This document shows, piece after piece, positions 1-9,111 of a stretch of 55,525 nucleotides of DNA. The notes beneath the pieces are model-generated. The model ran no database searches and had not been told where the DNA came from. It saw nothing but the letters and a program-made list of their open reading frames with translations. How positions within the stretch are numbered: position 1 is the stretch's first letter; each line of letters begins with the position of its first letter. The translations under genes were made by a program, and so were the position numbers. Origin of the DNA: Desulfobacula sp. (GTDB lineage Bacteria > Desulfobacterota > Desulfobacteria > Desulfobacterales > Desulfobacteraceae); NCBI GenBank assembly GCA_023701135.1, contig JAMPXP010000026.1:1-55525 (forward strand), in the 5' to 3' direction.

Positions 1-135
1 AACAAATGACCCAAACCCCTTCATCGCTGAATGCTTTGTGATTGCTGCCGTAAGCGTGGTCTTCCCATGATCGATATGACCAATTGTGCCTATGTTCACA
101 TGCGGCTTTGTCCGCGCAAATTTCTCCTTAGCCAT
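1..135 (-). CDS. tuf: Elongation factor Tu, N-terminal 45 codons (runs off the window)
   Basis: EF-Tu is the GTPase that delivers aminoacyl-tRNA to the ribosome. The visible N-terminus reads [20 protein letters not shown] and continues into the G1 P-loop [10 protein letters not shown] at residues 19-28, which is diagnostic. A GGAGGAATTAAG ribosome-binding site sits just before the ATG at 135. It lies 24 bases downstream of tRNA-Thr(GGT), as tufB does in E. coli, so it is probably co-transcribed with the four tRNAs from the promoter at 681-709. The rest of the gene is outside the window. Confidence 0.97.
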   Translation of the reverse strand, partial: MAKEKFARTKPHVNIGTIGHIDHGKTTLTAAITKHSAMKGFGSFV

Positions 136-159
136 CTTAATTCCTCCTGCCGTTTTTTT

Positions 160-236
160 TGGAGCCCATGACCGGAATCGAACCGGTGAACCTCTTCCTT
201 ACCAAGGAAGCGCTCTACCGACTGAGCTACATGGGC
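160..236 (-). tRNA. tRNA-Thr (anticodon GGT)
   Basis: The cloverleaf folds with acceptor GCCCATG/CATGGGC, D stem GCTC/GAGC, anticodon loop TTGGTAA and T loop TTCGATT. The discriminator is T and CCA is encoded. It is the last tRNA before tuf, matching the position of thrT in E. coli. Confidence 0.97.
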
Positions 237-300
237 TCAAAAAGGCGATTCAAATTAATAATTTAACTCAAACCATTGTTCCAGCGGAAATCTAATGAAG

Positions 301-376
301 TGGAGCGGGAGACGAGGCTCGAACTCGCGACATTCAGCTTGGAAGGCTGAAGCTCTACCAACTGAGCTACTCCCGC
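301..376 (-). tRNA. tRNA-Gly (anticodon TCC)
   Basis: The acceptor stem is GCGGGAG/CTCCCGC and the anticodon loop is CTTCCAA. The T arm is GCGAG-TTCGAGC-CTCGT (one G-T pair) and CCA is encoded. It is third in the Thr-Tyr-Gly-Thr cluster. Confidence 0.97.
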
Positions 377-464
377 AGGCAAAGTGACTAAAATAGCTAA
401 AACACCTTAGCTATGTAGTAACGATCCACTCAAACAACACTTAAAGATCTCCTACACAACGTTC

Positions 465-549
465 TGGTGGTGGGGGGAGGATTTGAACCTCCGAAGGCTG
501 AGCCGTCAGATTTACAGTCTGATCCCTTTGGCCACTCGGGAACCCCACC
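465..549 (-). tRNA. tRNA-Tyr (anticodon GTA)
   Basis: This 85-base class II tRNA has a long variable arm, acceptor stem GGTGGGG/CCCCACC, anticodon loop TGTAAAT, discriminator A and encoded CCA. It is second in the cluster. Confidence 0.97.
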
Positions 550-558
550 AATTTACTC

Positions 559-634
559 TGGAGCCGATACCCCGAATCGAACGGAGGACATTCTCATTAC
601 AAGTGAGATGCTCTACCTACTGAGCTATATCGGC
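559..634 (-). tRNA. tRNA-Thr (anticodon TGT)
   Basis: The acceptor stem is GCCGATA/TATCGGC, the anticodon loop is CTTGTAA and CCA is encoded. It is the promoter-proximal tRNA of the cluster. Confidence 0.97.
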
Positions 635-645
635 TTATCTTAAAT

Positions 646-666
646 GCCGCAAACCTTTCTTGCGGC
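646..666 (-). other. Leader hairpin before the tRNA cluster
   Basis: GCCGCAA and TTGCGGC form a perfect 7-bp stem with a 7-base loop between the predicted transcription start and the first tRNA. It may be a processing signal for the precursor. No T-run follows, so it is not a terminator. Confidence 0.5.
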
Positions 667-680
667 AAAAAGACCGAAAG

Positions 681-709
681 ATAATATCAGAGCAACCCAG
701 GATAATCAA
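681..709 (-). promoter_or_regulatory. Promoter of the tRNA-tuf operon
   Basis: On the minus strand TTGATT (704-709) and TATTAT (681-686) are separated by exactly 17 bases, with a TG upstream of the -10 (TGATATTAT). The position just before tRNA-Thr(TGT) fits a strong stable-RNA promoter. Confidence 0.8.
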
Positions 710-1012
710 GCCTAAAAATTTATTCTCTGCGAGATAATTTTCCTGAAACATCCCTGTAAATCACTCAGAATACCTTTCTTTGCTCTATTTTTCTTTCTTT
801 TTCTACGAATTCCAACCCATCAAACGCACAGTTTCAGGAAAATCAACCCTTCCAGATCAAATCTGATGAAATGTCAAAATTCAATAAGGTCGCAAGATAA
901 CAAAAAAACGAATGGGTTGCAAGCATTCTTTTAATTTTTATATCCTTTTATCATTTACCCATAAATCATTAAAAACCCTCTTCCCTTTTTAGCATTTAAA
1001 AATTCTCTGATA
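710..1012. other. AT-rich intergenic stretch
   Basis: This divergent spacer lies between the tRNA-tuf operon and the ABC exporter. I see no convincing ORF, RNA gene or repeat in it, only AT-rich sequence that may hold upstream promoter elements for both sides. Confidence 0.6.
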
Positions 1013-1042
1013 TTGACAAAAAAATCGGCTTGGCCTTAAAAT
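1013..1042 (+). promoter_or_regulatory. Promoter of the ABC exporter pair
   Basis: TTGACA (1013-1018) is followed after 18 bases by TAAAAT (1037-1042). The predicted start is near 1049, only about five bases before the ATG at 1054, so the transcript would be nearly leaderless. Confidence 0.6.
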
Positions 1043-1053
1043 CAGCTTGATTC

Positions 1054-2808
1054 ATGCTTAACTGGATTATAGACCCTATTTTGAAGCTGATTTATCCATA
1101 TATTAAAAAAAATCTGTACAAAATTCTATTCGGCATCTTGTGCATGATCATCGTGGATGCCACCCAACTGATCGTCCCCCAGGTCATCAAGCAGGCCGTT
1201 GATAATCTGGACAAAGGGCCTTTTGATACAAACATCCTTTTTTTTCAGTGCGGGTATATTCTTTTTCTGGGTCTTGTCATGGCCGTTTTAAGATATGGGT
1301 GGAGGAACCTTCTCATGGGAAGTGCGCGGGATCTTGAAAACGGTATCCGGGATGAGATTTTCAATCATATTCTGACCCTTGATATGGCCTATTATAACCG
1401 GACAAAGACAGGTGATATCATGGCCCATGCCACCAGTGACATCAACCATGTCCGAATGGCCTTCGGGTTTGGTCTGATCGCCATTGTTGATACGCTTCTT
1501 CTGGGAGGCGCCACCCTGGGCATCATGATCTGGACCCATCCCGCCCTGACCGCCTTGGCCATGATTCCCATGCCGTTTCTGGTGATGACGACCCGAAACC
1601 TCGGAAAAAAGACGCATACCCTTCATAAAACCGCCCAGGAATCTTTTTCAAAACTCACCGAACTTGTGCGGGAAAGCTTTTTTGGTATCCGCATCATAAA
1701 AGTCTATAATTTTGAATCCATTATCATGAACAAGGTAGAAAAGGCTTCAAAAGATTATTTTAATAAAAACCTAAAGCGGGCTTTTGTCAATGCACTCTTA
1801 AAACCCCTGCTCATCCTTTTTTTCAATCTGTCCACCCTGATTATTCTTTTTTACGGGGGATTTCTTGTGATGAAAGAGGCTCTCACCCCCGGCGAACTGG
1901 TGGCCTTTCTTCAATATCTTGGAATTCTTGCCTGGCCTGTTATTGCCATCGGATGGATGACCAACCTCTTTCAAAGGGGGATGGCGTCCTTGAACAGAAT
2001 CAATACCCTCCTGGATTCAAGACCCGAAGTCGCCTCTCCCGGGCATCCGGCCGTTTTATCCGATCTGTCCGGACGTATCACCTTCAAGGATGTGAGTTTT
2101 GCCTACGTAAAAGACAGTCCTGTCCTTTCCAATATCCTGTTCGATGTTGAGCCGGGCATGTCCATCGGCATCACCGGTCCGCCGGGCTCAGGAAAAACCA
2201 GCCTTGTCCAGTTGATCCCGCGGCTCTACAATACGACTTCCGGGAAAATATTCCTGGATGGTCATGAGCTTGAATCCCTGGATCTGAATTTTCTTCGGCA
2301 GCAGATTGCATTCATGCCCCAGGAATCCTTCCTTTTTTCAAGCACCATCCGGGACAATATTCTCATGGGCCGGTATGTGAACAGGGAAAGATTGGACCGG
2401 ATTATCGAGGCCTGCTGCTTGCAAGAAACCCTAGAAAAAATGCCGAAAGGGCTTGATACGGTAGTGGGTGAAAGGGGGGTAACCCTTTCGGGGGGACAGA
2501 AGCAAAGAATTGCACTTGCGCGGACATTGGTCGATGAAAAACCCATTGTCATTCTGGATGACCCTGTCAGTCAGGTGGATACCCATACCGCCTCCAAACT
2601 GATTGCAGCCATTCACCAGATGAACTCAGAATCTTCTTTCATCATTATTTCCCACAGAATCTCCGCCCTGGCCTCCTGTGACAGGATCTATATCCTGAAA
2701 AACGGACGGATAAACTATTCCGGAAGCCACCAGGAATTGATTGAGACCAGCCGGTTCTATGGGGAATCCTTCAGGGTCCAGCAGTTTGAAGAGGAGAAGA
2801 ATGCCTGA
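1054..2808 (+). CDS. ABC exporter half-transporter, degenerate-site subunit (MdlA-like)
   Basis: This 584-residue protein has an N-terminal six-helix exporter domain (about 1-320) fused to an ATPase domain. Walker A is GPPGSGKTS (about 374-382), the signature LSGGQKQR is near 479, and Walker B is VILDDP near 500. The usual catalytic Glu after Walker B is Asp, as in the non-catalytic half of heterodimeric exporters such as TM287/288. The next gene overlaps its stop and supplies the partner. The substrate (drug, lipid or peptide) cannot be told from sequence. No Shine-Dalgarno is seen before the ATG, which fits the leaderless arrangement suggested by the promoter. Confidence 0.9.
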   Translation: MLNWIIDPILKLIYPYIKKNLYKILFGILCMIIVDATQLIVPQVIKQAVDNLDKGPFDTNILFFQCGYILFLGLVMAVLRYGWRNLLMGSARDLENGIRDEIFNHILTLDMAYYNRTKTGDIMAHATSDINHVRMAFGFGLIAIVDTLLLGGATLGIMIWTHPALTALAMIPMPFLVMTTRNLGKKTHTLHKTAQESFSKLTELVRESFFGIRIIKVYNFESIIMNKVEKASKDYFNKNLKRAFVNALLKPLLILFFNLSTLIILFYGGFLVMKEALTPGELVAFLQYLGILAWPVIAIGWMTNLFQRGMASLNRINTLLDSRPEVASPGHPAVLSDLSGRITFKDVSFAYVKDSPVLSNILFDVEPGMSIGITGPPGSGKTSLVQLIPRLYNTTSGKIFLDGHELESLDLNFLRQQIAFMPQESFLFSSTIRDNILMGRYVNRERLDRIIEACCLQETLEKMPKGLDTVVGERGVTLSGGQKQRIALARTLVDEKPIVILDDPVSQVDTHTASKLIAAIHQMNSESSFIIISHRISALASCDRIYILKNGRINYSGSHQELIETSRFYGESFRVQQFEEEKNA

Positions 2809-4600
2809 GACATCCATTTCCATGGAAGAAAAAGAGATCAAGCTGGCGGACCTTTATCTTGCGAAAATGCTGTGGCCGTTTATCCGGCCCTATGCCTTCC
2901 TTCTTGGTCTGACAACACTGCTGGTTTTTATCGTCACCTTTTTTGAATTGCTCATGCCGATTCTGACTCAGAAAGCCTTTGACGGATTTATCCTTCCGGT
3001 GGGACCCGAAAAAGGGACCCATCTTTTCGGGTTTGAAATCATTTCTTTTTCAAACTTTTGTATCCTGTTTTCTGTTATTGTTCTTGTGTCCTTTGTCATT
3101 GATTTTTTCCAGAGCCTTCTCATGGAATATACCGGCCAAACCATCATTTTAAATCTGAGGTGCGGCCTTTTCTCCCATATGGCCTTTCTGCCGGTTGCAT
3201 TTTATGACAAAAACTCCAGCGGCCGACTGGTCTCAAGGGTGGCAGGCGATATCGAAAACATGAACGAAATGTTTACAAATGTTCTGATTTTTATTTTCAG
3301 GGATCTTTTTCTCATGATCGGGGTTCTGGTGATTTTATTCAGCATCAATATAAAACTTGCCCTTTACCTGACAGCAATGGTTCCGGTTATTGCGATCAGC
3401 ATCACGGTGTTTTCAAAAATTTTGAGAAAAGCGTTCAGGACCATCCGCCAGAAACTCGCCGAGATCAATCACAGTTTTTCAGAAGCCATCACCGGCATCA
3501 AAATCATCCAGACCACATCAAGCCGGGATCGGTTCATGGAAAAATTTAAATTTCTGAATTTTGAATATTTTTCCGCATCCCTGTTTCAGATCAGAATTTT
3601 TTCCATTTTTATGCCTTTCATCGGTTTTATGGGAGTGCTGAGCGTGGCCATCATTCTCTGGACCGGAAGTTTTAATGTGATGGACAAATCGTTGACCCTG
3701 GGAGAGCTTGTGGCCTTTCTATCGTATATGAAACTTTTTTTCAGACCCTTAAGGGATCTGTCTGAGACCTTTAATCTGCTCCAGAATGCCCTGGCCTCGG
3801 CAGAACGCATTATCAACGTCTTCAAACAAGAAAAAGCCAAACAAAGAGCCCTCGTTCTTCGGGAGCGCATCGATAAGATTTCCCACCTTTCATTGGAAAA
3901 AGTTAATTTTTCATATTCGGAAGATAAGCCTGTATTAAAAAATATATCTTTTCGTCTTCCTCCAAACCGGTCCATCGGCATTGTCGGCAGGACCGGATCC
4001 GGCAAAAGCTCCATTATTAACCTGATCACCGGTTTTTATGGGCCTGGGAGCGGAACGATTTCTTTTAATGGGATTGATCAAAAATCCATTAATATCGAAG
4101 ATATCCGGAAAAAGACGGCCCTTGTTATGCAGGACCCTGTCCTTTTTTCCGGGACTATCCGGGAAAATATCACCCCATCGGGGCTGGACATGGATCCTGC
4201 CAGGCTTGAAAAAGCGGTATATGACGCCAACTGTGATTTTTTGTTTGAAAAATTTTCAGGGCTTGATACAAACATTGAAGAAGAAGGACGGCCCCTGTCC
4301 AGCGGAGAGAAGCAACTGGTCTGCATCGCCCGGGCCTTTGCCTTTGACCCGGATCTGATCATTTTTGATGAAGCCACCTCCTATATGGATTCCAATTCCG
4401 AGCAAAAGGTTCATGATGCCATGAAAAAACTGATGAAAGGACGGTTGTCCATTATTATCGCCCACCGGCTTTCCACGGTCCGGGATTGTGACAGCATTCT
4501 TTTGTTAAGGGATGGACGTATCCGGGAGCAGGGCTCCCACCATGAACTGATTGCGCTTAAGGGGGAATATTATCATCTACTGGAAAAAGAAAAAATCTAA
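2801..4600 (+). CDS. ABC exporter half-transporter, catalytic subunit (MdlB-like)
   Basis: This 599-residue exporter half has membrane helices to about residue 330 and then an ATPase domain. Walker A is GRTGSGKSS (about 396), the signature is the degenerate LSSGEKQL (about 500), and Walker B is canonical IIFDEATS (about 520). Its Walker A/B pairs with the LSGGQ of the upstream subunit to make the active ATP site, and its own LSSGE completes the degenerate site. The open frame extends upstream to 2741, but the ATG at 2801 is chosen because GAGGAGAAG lies directly before it. It overlaps the previous gene by 8 bases, implying translational coupling. Confidence 0.9.
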   Translation: MPETSISMEEKEIKLADLYLAKMLWPFIRPYAFLLGLTTLLVFIVTFFELLMPILTQKAFDGFILPVGPEKGTHLFGFEIISFSNFCILFSVIVLVSFVIDFFQSLLMEYTGQTIILNLRCGLFSHMAFLPVAFYDKNSSGRLVSRVAGDIENMNEMFTNVLIFIFRDLFLMIGVLVILFSINIKLALYLTAMVPVIAISITVFSKILRKAFRTIRQKLAEINHSFSEAITGIKIIQTTSSRDRFMEKFKFLNFEYFSASLFQIRIFSIFMPFIGFMGVLSVAIILWTGSFNVMDKSLTLGELVAFLSYMKLFFRPLRDLSETFNLLQNALASAERIINVFKQEKAKQRALVLRERIDKISHLSLEKVNFSYSEDKPVLKNISFRLPPNRSIGIVGRTGSGKSSIINLITGFYGPGSGTISFNGIDQKSINIEDIRKKTALVMQDPVLFSGTIRENITPSGLDMDPARLEKAVYDANCDFLFEKFSGLDTNIEEEGRPLSSGEKQLVCIARAFAFDPDLIIFDEATSYMDSNSEQKVHDAMKKLMKGRLSIIIAHRLSTVRDCDSILLLRDGRIREQGSHHELIALKGEYYHLLEKEKI

Positions 4601-4603
4601 CCG

Positions 4604-5227
4604 TCATCGATACTCTATCATCTGCTCCATGGGATGACGCCTTCTGGGCGGCTGCTCTTTCATGCGGTAGCCCAGGGCTACCAAAACCGCCACTTCACAT
4701 TCCTTGGTATCGATATTGAGAACTTTTTCCACCCAGTCTTTTTCAAATCCCTCAATGGGGCAGGAATCAATTTCTTCAGATGCCGCCGCTGTCATGATAT
4801 TGGCAAGGGCGATATAGCACTGTTTGGAGCACCATGCATAGGCGCTCATTCTGGGGAAAACCTCGGTTTCCATATGGTTTTTATATTTTTCAATATAGGT
4901 TTTTGTGGCATCCTCGGACAGTCCTCTCCGCTCGAAATTCTTCCCGGCATACTTGCCCAAAGGATCAATCGCCCGGGGCCGGGCGCAAATGACGATCACA
5001 TGGCCTGCCTCCGTTATCTGAGGCTGGTTCCAACAGGCCGGCCGAAGAGCCTTTTTCACATCATCGGAACCGATGACGATAAATTTCCAGGCCTCCATAC
5101 CAAAGGAGCTGGGCGAAAGATGGGCTGCCGTAAGAATCATGTCCAGATGCGCCTTTGAAATTTTTTTTCGGGGGTCAAATGATTTGCAGGCATGACGAAA
5201 AGTCAATGCTTTGATCACAGGGTTCAT
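4604..5227 (-). CDS. Nitroreductase-family FMN oxidoreductase (NfsB-like)
   Basis: This 207-residue protein has the size and pattern of NAD(P)H-dependent nitroreductases. The N-terminal FRHACKSFD segment is the usual flavin-contacting R-x-x-x-K/R-x-F/Y motif, LSPSSFGMEAWKFIV is the typical FMN-binding region, and the last third carries ALGYR. Such enzymes reduce nitro compounds, quinones or flavins in the cytoplasm; the natural substrate is unknown. AAAGGAAAAACA precedes the ATG. It is convergent with the ABC genes, with only three bases between stops. Confidence 0.88.
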   Translation of the reverse strand: MNPVIKALTFRHACKSFDPRKKISKAHLDMILTAAHLSPSSFGMEAWKFIVIGSDDVKKALRPACWNQPQITEAGHVIVICARPRAIDPLGKYAGKNFERRGLSEDATKTYIEKYKNHMETEVFPRMSAYAWCSKQCYIALANIMTAAASEEIDSCPIEGFEKDWVEKVLNIDTKECEVAVLVALGYRMKEQPPRRRHPMEQMIEYR

Positions 5228-5434
5228 TTGTTTTTCCTTTCGTTTTGACGACGCCGTGAATTCATCCTTACCTTTGATAATTCCATATGATTTCTCCTGT
5301 CAATAATAAAGATAAATCCATAAGAATGATTCATTTGCTTAATTTGCCTTTGGCGTTTGAATAAAAAAAAAGCTGTCTCATGCTTTGTTATTTAATTATT
5401 CCGCCAACCCGTCTAACCGGAAAGGAGATTAATA

Positions 5435-5644
5435 ATGAATAACACCAGAAAATCAAACGAACCTGATCCATCTCCGCATAAAACAGACGCTCCCAGTATA
5501 GGCGACGATATGGCCGATGTCGGCAGTATGGACAAAATCCGCGATATCCTGTTCGGCCATCAGGCAAAAGACTATGAAAAAAGGTTTTTAAAGATGGAAA
5601 ACCATCTTGCCGACCTGCAGAAGAAAAAGGCCCCTTTGATTTAA
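5435..5644 (+). CDS. Small conserved protein with KIRDILFG-type motif
   Basis: This 69-residue soluble protein has a good ribosome-binding site (GGAAAGGAGATTAATAATG). Its N-terminal half is polar and probably disordered. The second half, from MDKIRDILFGHQAKDYEKRF, resembles the start of a family of coiled-coil proteins in cyanobacteria and deltaproteobacteria that begin the same way; here the long coiled coil is missing. Function unknown. It overlaps the convergent hydrolase gene by four bases. Confidence 0.7.
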   Translation: MNNTRKSNEPDPSPHKTDAPSIGDDMADVGSMDKIRDILFGHQAKDYEKRFLKMENHLADLQKKKAPLI

Positions 5645-6417
5645 AGCCGGATAAGCCTGCCGGGTTCGTGGGGTTTGGCCACATGAAGACCGATCTGTGA
5701 ACCATTCAGGCTTTCTGAAACTTCCCGGGCAGCCTTTTGAGGGCTGTTGTTCTCCTCACTGAGATGGGCCAGGACCACATGCTTGAGCCGCTCTGTTTTG
5801 AGTTCCGACACCAGAATTTTAGCGTCCAGATTGGACAAATGTCCCATTCTCCCCTTGATCCGCTGCTTAAGATGCCAGGGATAGGAACCATTCATCAGCA
5901 TTTCAGGGTCATGGTTGGATTCGAGATATAAAAGGCTGCTACCCTTCAGATGGTCTTTGACAAGATTGGTGGCAAATCCCAGATCCGTTGCGATTCCGAT
6001 TTTATGATCCTTGTATTCCAAGGTCATCCCGGCCGGATCTTCAGCATCGTGGGAAATAGAAAACGGATTAATCCGGATCTGATCAATATTAAACGATGTG
6101 CCGCACTCAAAAAAACGAAGGTCTTCTATTTTTCCCAGGCTTTGGCAGGCCCCGTAGGTCTTTGGGGTGATGTATAAAGGCAGTTTATACCGGCGGCTTA
6201 ATATGCCCGCCCCTTTGATATGGTCCGAATGTTCATGGGTGATGACGATGGCGGTCAGGCTTTCAGGATCAATATTCAAAAGGCCTAACCGCCTTTCCAT
6301 TTCAACGCCGGAGAGCCCGGCGTCAATCAAAATGGAGTTGTTGCTACACGAGACAAAGAGACTGTTCCCCCTGCTTCCGCTGGCAAGGGGACAGACACAG
6401 AATGAATTATTTTTCAT
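5641..6417 (-). CDS. Metallo-beta-lactamase-fold hydrolase (YycJ/WalJ-like)
   Basis: This 258-residue protein carries ITHEHSDH, the H-x-H-x-D-H metal-binding motif, near residues 60-67, plus the N-terminal [12 protein letters not shown] pattern typical of the YycJ subfamily, later SISHDAEDP, and [12 protein letters not shown] near the end. Family members are two-metal phosphodiesterases or nucleases acting on nucleic acids; the substrate here is not known. The ATG overlaps the 3' end of pnp by 11 bases behind AAAGGAAG, so it is probably the last gene of the rimP-pnp operon. Confidence 0.9.
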   Translation of the reverse strand: MKNNSFCVCPLASGSRGNSLFVSCSNNSILIDAGLSGVEMERRLGLLNIDPESLTAIVITHEHSDHIKGAGILSRRYKLPLYITPKTYGACQSLGKIEDLRFFECGTSFNIDQIRINPFSISHDAEDPAGMTLEYKDHKIGIATDLGFATNLVKDHLKGSSLLYLESNHDPEMLMNGSYPWHLKQRIKGRMGHLSNLDAKILVSELKTERLKHVVLAHLSEENNSPQKAAREVSESLNGSQIGLHVAKPHEPGRLIRL

Positions 6418-8497
6418 CTTCCTTTGCTGCTTTTAAACTCAGCTTTATCTTTCCGTCCTTTGTGATATCCAGTACCTTTACCGATATGATATCGCCTTCC
6501 TGGACCACATCGGTGACCTTTTTAACCCTGTGATCGGCCAATTCTGAAATATGCACCAAACCATCCGTACCCTGTTTGATATTGACAAAGGCGCCGAAGT
6601 CTGTAATTTTCACAACCGTGCCCTGATAAATGGCTCCGATTTCAGGATCAAGGGCAATGTCGGATACTCTTTTGAGAGCCGCTGCCGCATCCTGCTCATT
6701 TTCGGCTGCAATCTTGACAAGACCTGAATCATTAACCTCGATCACGGTATTGGTTTCAGCCTGGAGAGCCCGGATGACTTTGCCTCCCGGGCCGATGATC
6801 TCTCTGATCTTATCCGCATTAATCTGGATGCTCACAATCTTGGGGGCATGGGGAGAAACCTCTGGACGTGAGGCCTGAAGGGTTTCCAGCATTTTATTCA
6901 AGATATGGATCCGGCCATCCCTGGCTTGGTTCAGGGCTTTCTCCATGATATCACGGGACAGTTCTTTGATCTTGATATCCATCTGGAGGGCTGTGACCCC
7001 TTCTGCGGTTCCGGCCACTTTAAAATCCATGTCGCCGAAATGATCCTCATCACCCAGGATATCCGAGAGTACGGCAATTTTGTCTCCCTCTTTGACCAGG
7101 CCCATGGCAATACCGGACACCGGCGCTTTGATAGGAACACCGCCATCCATCAAGGCCAGGGTTCCGGAACAGATGGTTCCCATGGAGGAGCTGCCGTTGG
7201 ATTCCATGACCTCGCCCACCAGGCGGATGGTATATTCAAAATCTTCCTGATTCGGCAGGATTCTTTCCAGAGCCCGGGTTGCAAGGTTGCCATGGCCGAT
7301 ATCCCTTCTGCTGGGCCCACCGGCGCGCTTGGTTTCTCCCACTGAAAAGGGAGGGAAATTATAATGCAGCATAAAAGATCGTGTTTCATTTCCGGACAAG
7401 GTTTCCACCCGTTGTTCATCCATCCCCGACCCCAGGGTCAAAACACCCAGCACCTGGGTTTCACCCCTGGTGAACAGGGCTGAGCCATGGGGCCTCGGCA
7501 GGCTTCCCACTTCGCAGGTGATCTGCCTGATTTCATCAAAGGCCCTACCGTCAATCCGCTTATCTTCTTTGAGGACAATGTCCCGGCTGACTTGTTTCAG
7601 GCATTTACCAAAGGCTTCCTTGATTTCTTTTTTCTTCTCAGGATAGGTGGCGACAAAATGATCGACCACCTCGTCCTTCAGATCACCCAAGGCTTTCTGG
7701 CGCTCAATTTTTGTTTTGATCTGAACTTCCTTATAAATTTTATCCTTTGCATAGGCTGTTACCTCGGCAGCCAGTGCTTCATCTCTTGCCGGCGGAACAA
7801 ACGGTCTTTTTCCTTTGCCAAGGGCTTGTTTCAACTGAATTTGCAGATCAATGATGGGCTGCATGGCTTCGTGGCCGAAAAAGACGGCGTCCAGCATATC
7901 TTTTTCCGAGACAATATTGGCTCCACCCTCGACCATGACCACTCCGGTTTTCGACCCGGCCACCACCAGTTCGATATCGCTTTCCTTCATTTGTTCCATG
8001 GTGGGGTTGGCGATGAACTGACCATTGACCCTACCGACTTTAATACCGGCGATGGGACCGCCAAAGGGGATATCTGAAATTTCAAGGGCGGCGGATGCAC
8101 CAATCATGGCAAGGGTATCCGGTTCATTGATCTTGTCCATGGACAGAACCGTGGCAATGACCTGGGTTTCAAAATTATAATCTTTTTCGAAAAGCGGGCG
8201 GATGGGCCGGTCTATCAATCTTGCCGTCAAGGTTTCCTTTTCAGAAGGCCTGCCGATTTCACGCCTGAAATAATTTCCCGGAATTCTTCCGGCGGCATAA
8301 ATTTTTTCCTGGTATTCAACCGTCAGCGGCAAAAAATCAATCTCCTCTTTGGGATCTTTTGACGCCACCGCCGTAACCAGCACAATGGTTTCTCCATAGG
8401 TCACAACAACTGCCCCGGATGCCTGTTTGGCGATCTTCCCGCTGCTGATGGACAATTCTCTGCCATTAATGGTTGTCGTAAATACTGTTTCTTCCAT
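6407..8497 (-). CDS. pnp: Polyribonucleotide nucleotidyltransferase (PNPase)
   Basis: PNPase degrades RNA 3' to 5' by phosphorolysis. The 696-residue protein has two RNase PH domains, the second with [12 protein letters not shown] and [14 protein letters not shown], then a KH domain ([13 protein letters not shown]) and an S1 domain ([17 protein letters not shown]). The ATG at 8497 is chosen because AAAGGAGAAATT precedes it; an upstream in-frame ATG at 8581 falls inside the leader hairpin and has no such site. Downstream of rpsO, it has a long structured leader as in E. coli, where RNase III and PNPase control its own message. Confidence 0.97.
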   Translation of the reverse strand: MEETVFTTTINGRELSISSGKIAKQASGAVVVTYGETIVLVTAVASKDPKEEIDFLPLTVEYQEKIYAAGRIPGNYFRREIGRPSEKETLTARLIDRPIRPLFEKDYNFETQVIATVLSMDKINEPDTLAMIGASAALEISDIPFGGPIAGIKVGRVNGQFIANPTMEQMKESDIELVVAGSKTGVVMVEGGANIVSEKDMLDAVFFGHEAMQPIIDLQIQLKQALGKGKRPFVPPARDEALAAEVTAYAKDKIYKEVQIKTKIERQKALGDLKDEVVDHFVATYPEKKKEIKEAFGKCLKQVSRDIVLKEDKRIDGRAFDEIRQITCEVGSLPRPHGSALFTRGETQVLGVLTLGSGMDEQRVETLSGNETRSFMLHYNFPPFSVGETKRAGGPSRRDIGHGNLATRALERILPNQEDFEYTIRLVGEVMESNGSSSMGTICSGTLALMDGGVPIKAPVSGIAMGLVKEGDKIAVLSDILGDEDHFGDMDFKVAGTAEGVTALQMDIKIKELSRDIMEKALNQARDGRIHILNKMLETLQASRPEVSPHAPKIVSIQINADKIREIIGPGGKVIRALQAETNTVIEVNDSGLVKIAAENEQDAAAALKRVSDIALDPEIGAIYQGTVVKITDFGAFVNIKQGTDGLVHISELADHRVKKVTDVVQEGDIISVKVLDITKDGKIKLSLKAAKEDEK

Positions 8498-8518
8498 AAT
8501 TTCTCCTTTAATAATAAA

Positions 8519-8632
8519 GGCGGAAACTGCAAGGAAATTTCCAAAACGAATAAACCCGCATCTTTGCCATGAAATCTGCATTTAATAGCAAAGATGCGAA
8601 CTTATTTAAAAAATTCCCTGTAAATTTCCGCC
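8519..8632 (-). promoter_or_regulatory. Long stem-loop in the pnp leader (candidate autoregulatory site)
   Basis: GGCGGAAA (8519-8526) pairs with TTTCCGCC (8625-8632), GGAAATTT (8533-8540) pairs with AAATTCCC (8611-8618) with one mismatch, and an inner 11-bp perfect stem CGCATCTTTGC/GCAAAGATGCG (8557-8567/8588-8598) tops the structure. A double-stranded leader just before pnp is the arrangement through which RNase III and PNPase regulate pnp in E. coli. That function here is inferred. Confidence 0.6.
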
Positions 8633-8636
8633 CGGT

Positions 8637-8684
8637 TAAAAATAGCAAGCCGGTTTTTGACCCGAATATTGTCAAAAACCGGCT
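8637..8684 (-). terminator. Hairpin after rpsO, probable partial terminator
   Basis: AGCCGGTTTTTGAC (8648-8661) and GTCAAAAACCGGCT (8671-8684) form a 14-bp perfect stem with a 9-base loop, 11 bases after the rpsO stop. A modest T-rich stretch (ATTTTTA) follows on the minus strand. It resembles the rpsO terminator of E. coli that is read through into pnp. Confidence 0.7.
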
Positions 8685-8694
8685 GTCTGACATT

Positions 8695-8958
8695 CTATCT
8701 TCTAAGCCCGAGTCTTTCGATTAATGAACGGTACCGGTTCACATCTTTTTTCTTAACATAATCCAGAAGGCTTCGGCGCCTTCCGACAAGAATCAAAAGA
8801 CCCCGTCTTGAATGATGGTCTTTCTTATGTACCTTAAGATGCTCTGTAAGATAATTGATACGGTGGGTCAAAATGGCAACCTGCACCTCGGGTGAGCCTG
8901 TGTCTGACTCGTGGAGCTTGAACTGCTGAATCATTTCCTCTTTTTCTTGTGCTAACAT
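8695..8958 (-). CDS. rpsO: 30S ribosomal protein S15
   Basis: The 87-residue protein matches S15 end to end, including [38 protein letters not shown] and the C-terminal [10 protein letters not shown]15 binds 16S rRNA early in assembly of the small-subunit platform. GGATAGGA precedes the ATG. It lies between truB and pnp in the standard order. Confidence 0.98.
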   Translation of the reverse strand: MLAQEKEEMIQQFKLHESDTGSPEVQVAILTHRINYLTEHLKVHKKDHHSRRGLLILVGRRRSLLDYVKKKDVNRYRSLIERLGLRR

Positions 8959-9111
8959 GATTTTTCCTATCCTTATATCTGGAATAAATAAAACATGGCA
9001 TGCTTTGATAATCTTATTTTTTTACAGTCTTCCATCCAATATTCCATTCAGAGAAGAAGATTCAAAACAGATTGTCATGCCATTACAAATGCATCGGGCT
9101 ATTCATACCAG

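Noticed and set aside
7487-8077. Long open frame antisense to pnp
   Set aside because: It lies wholly opposite a complete PNPase and has no start signal or recognisable domain.
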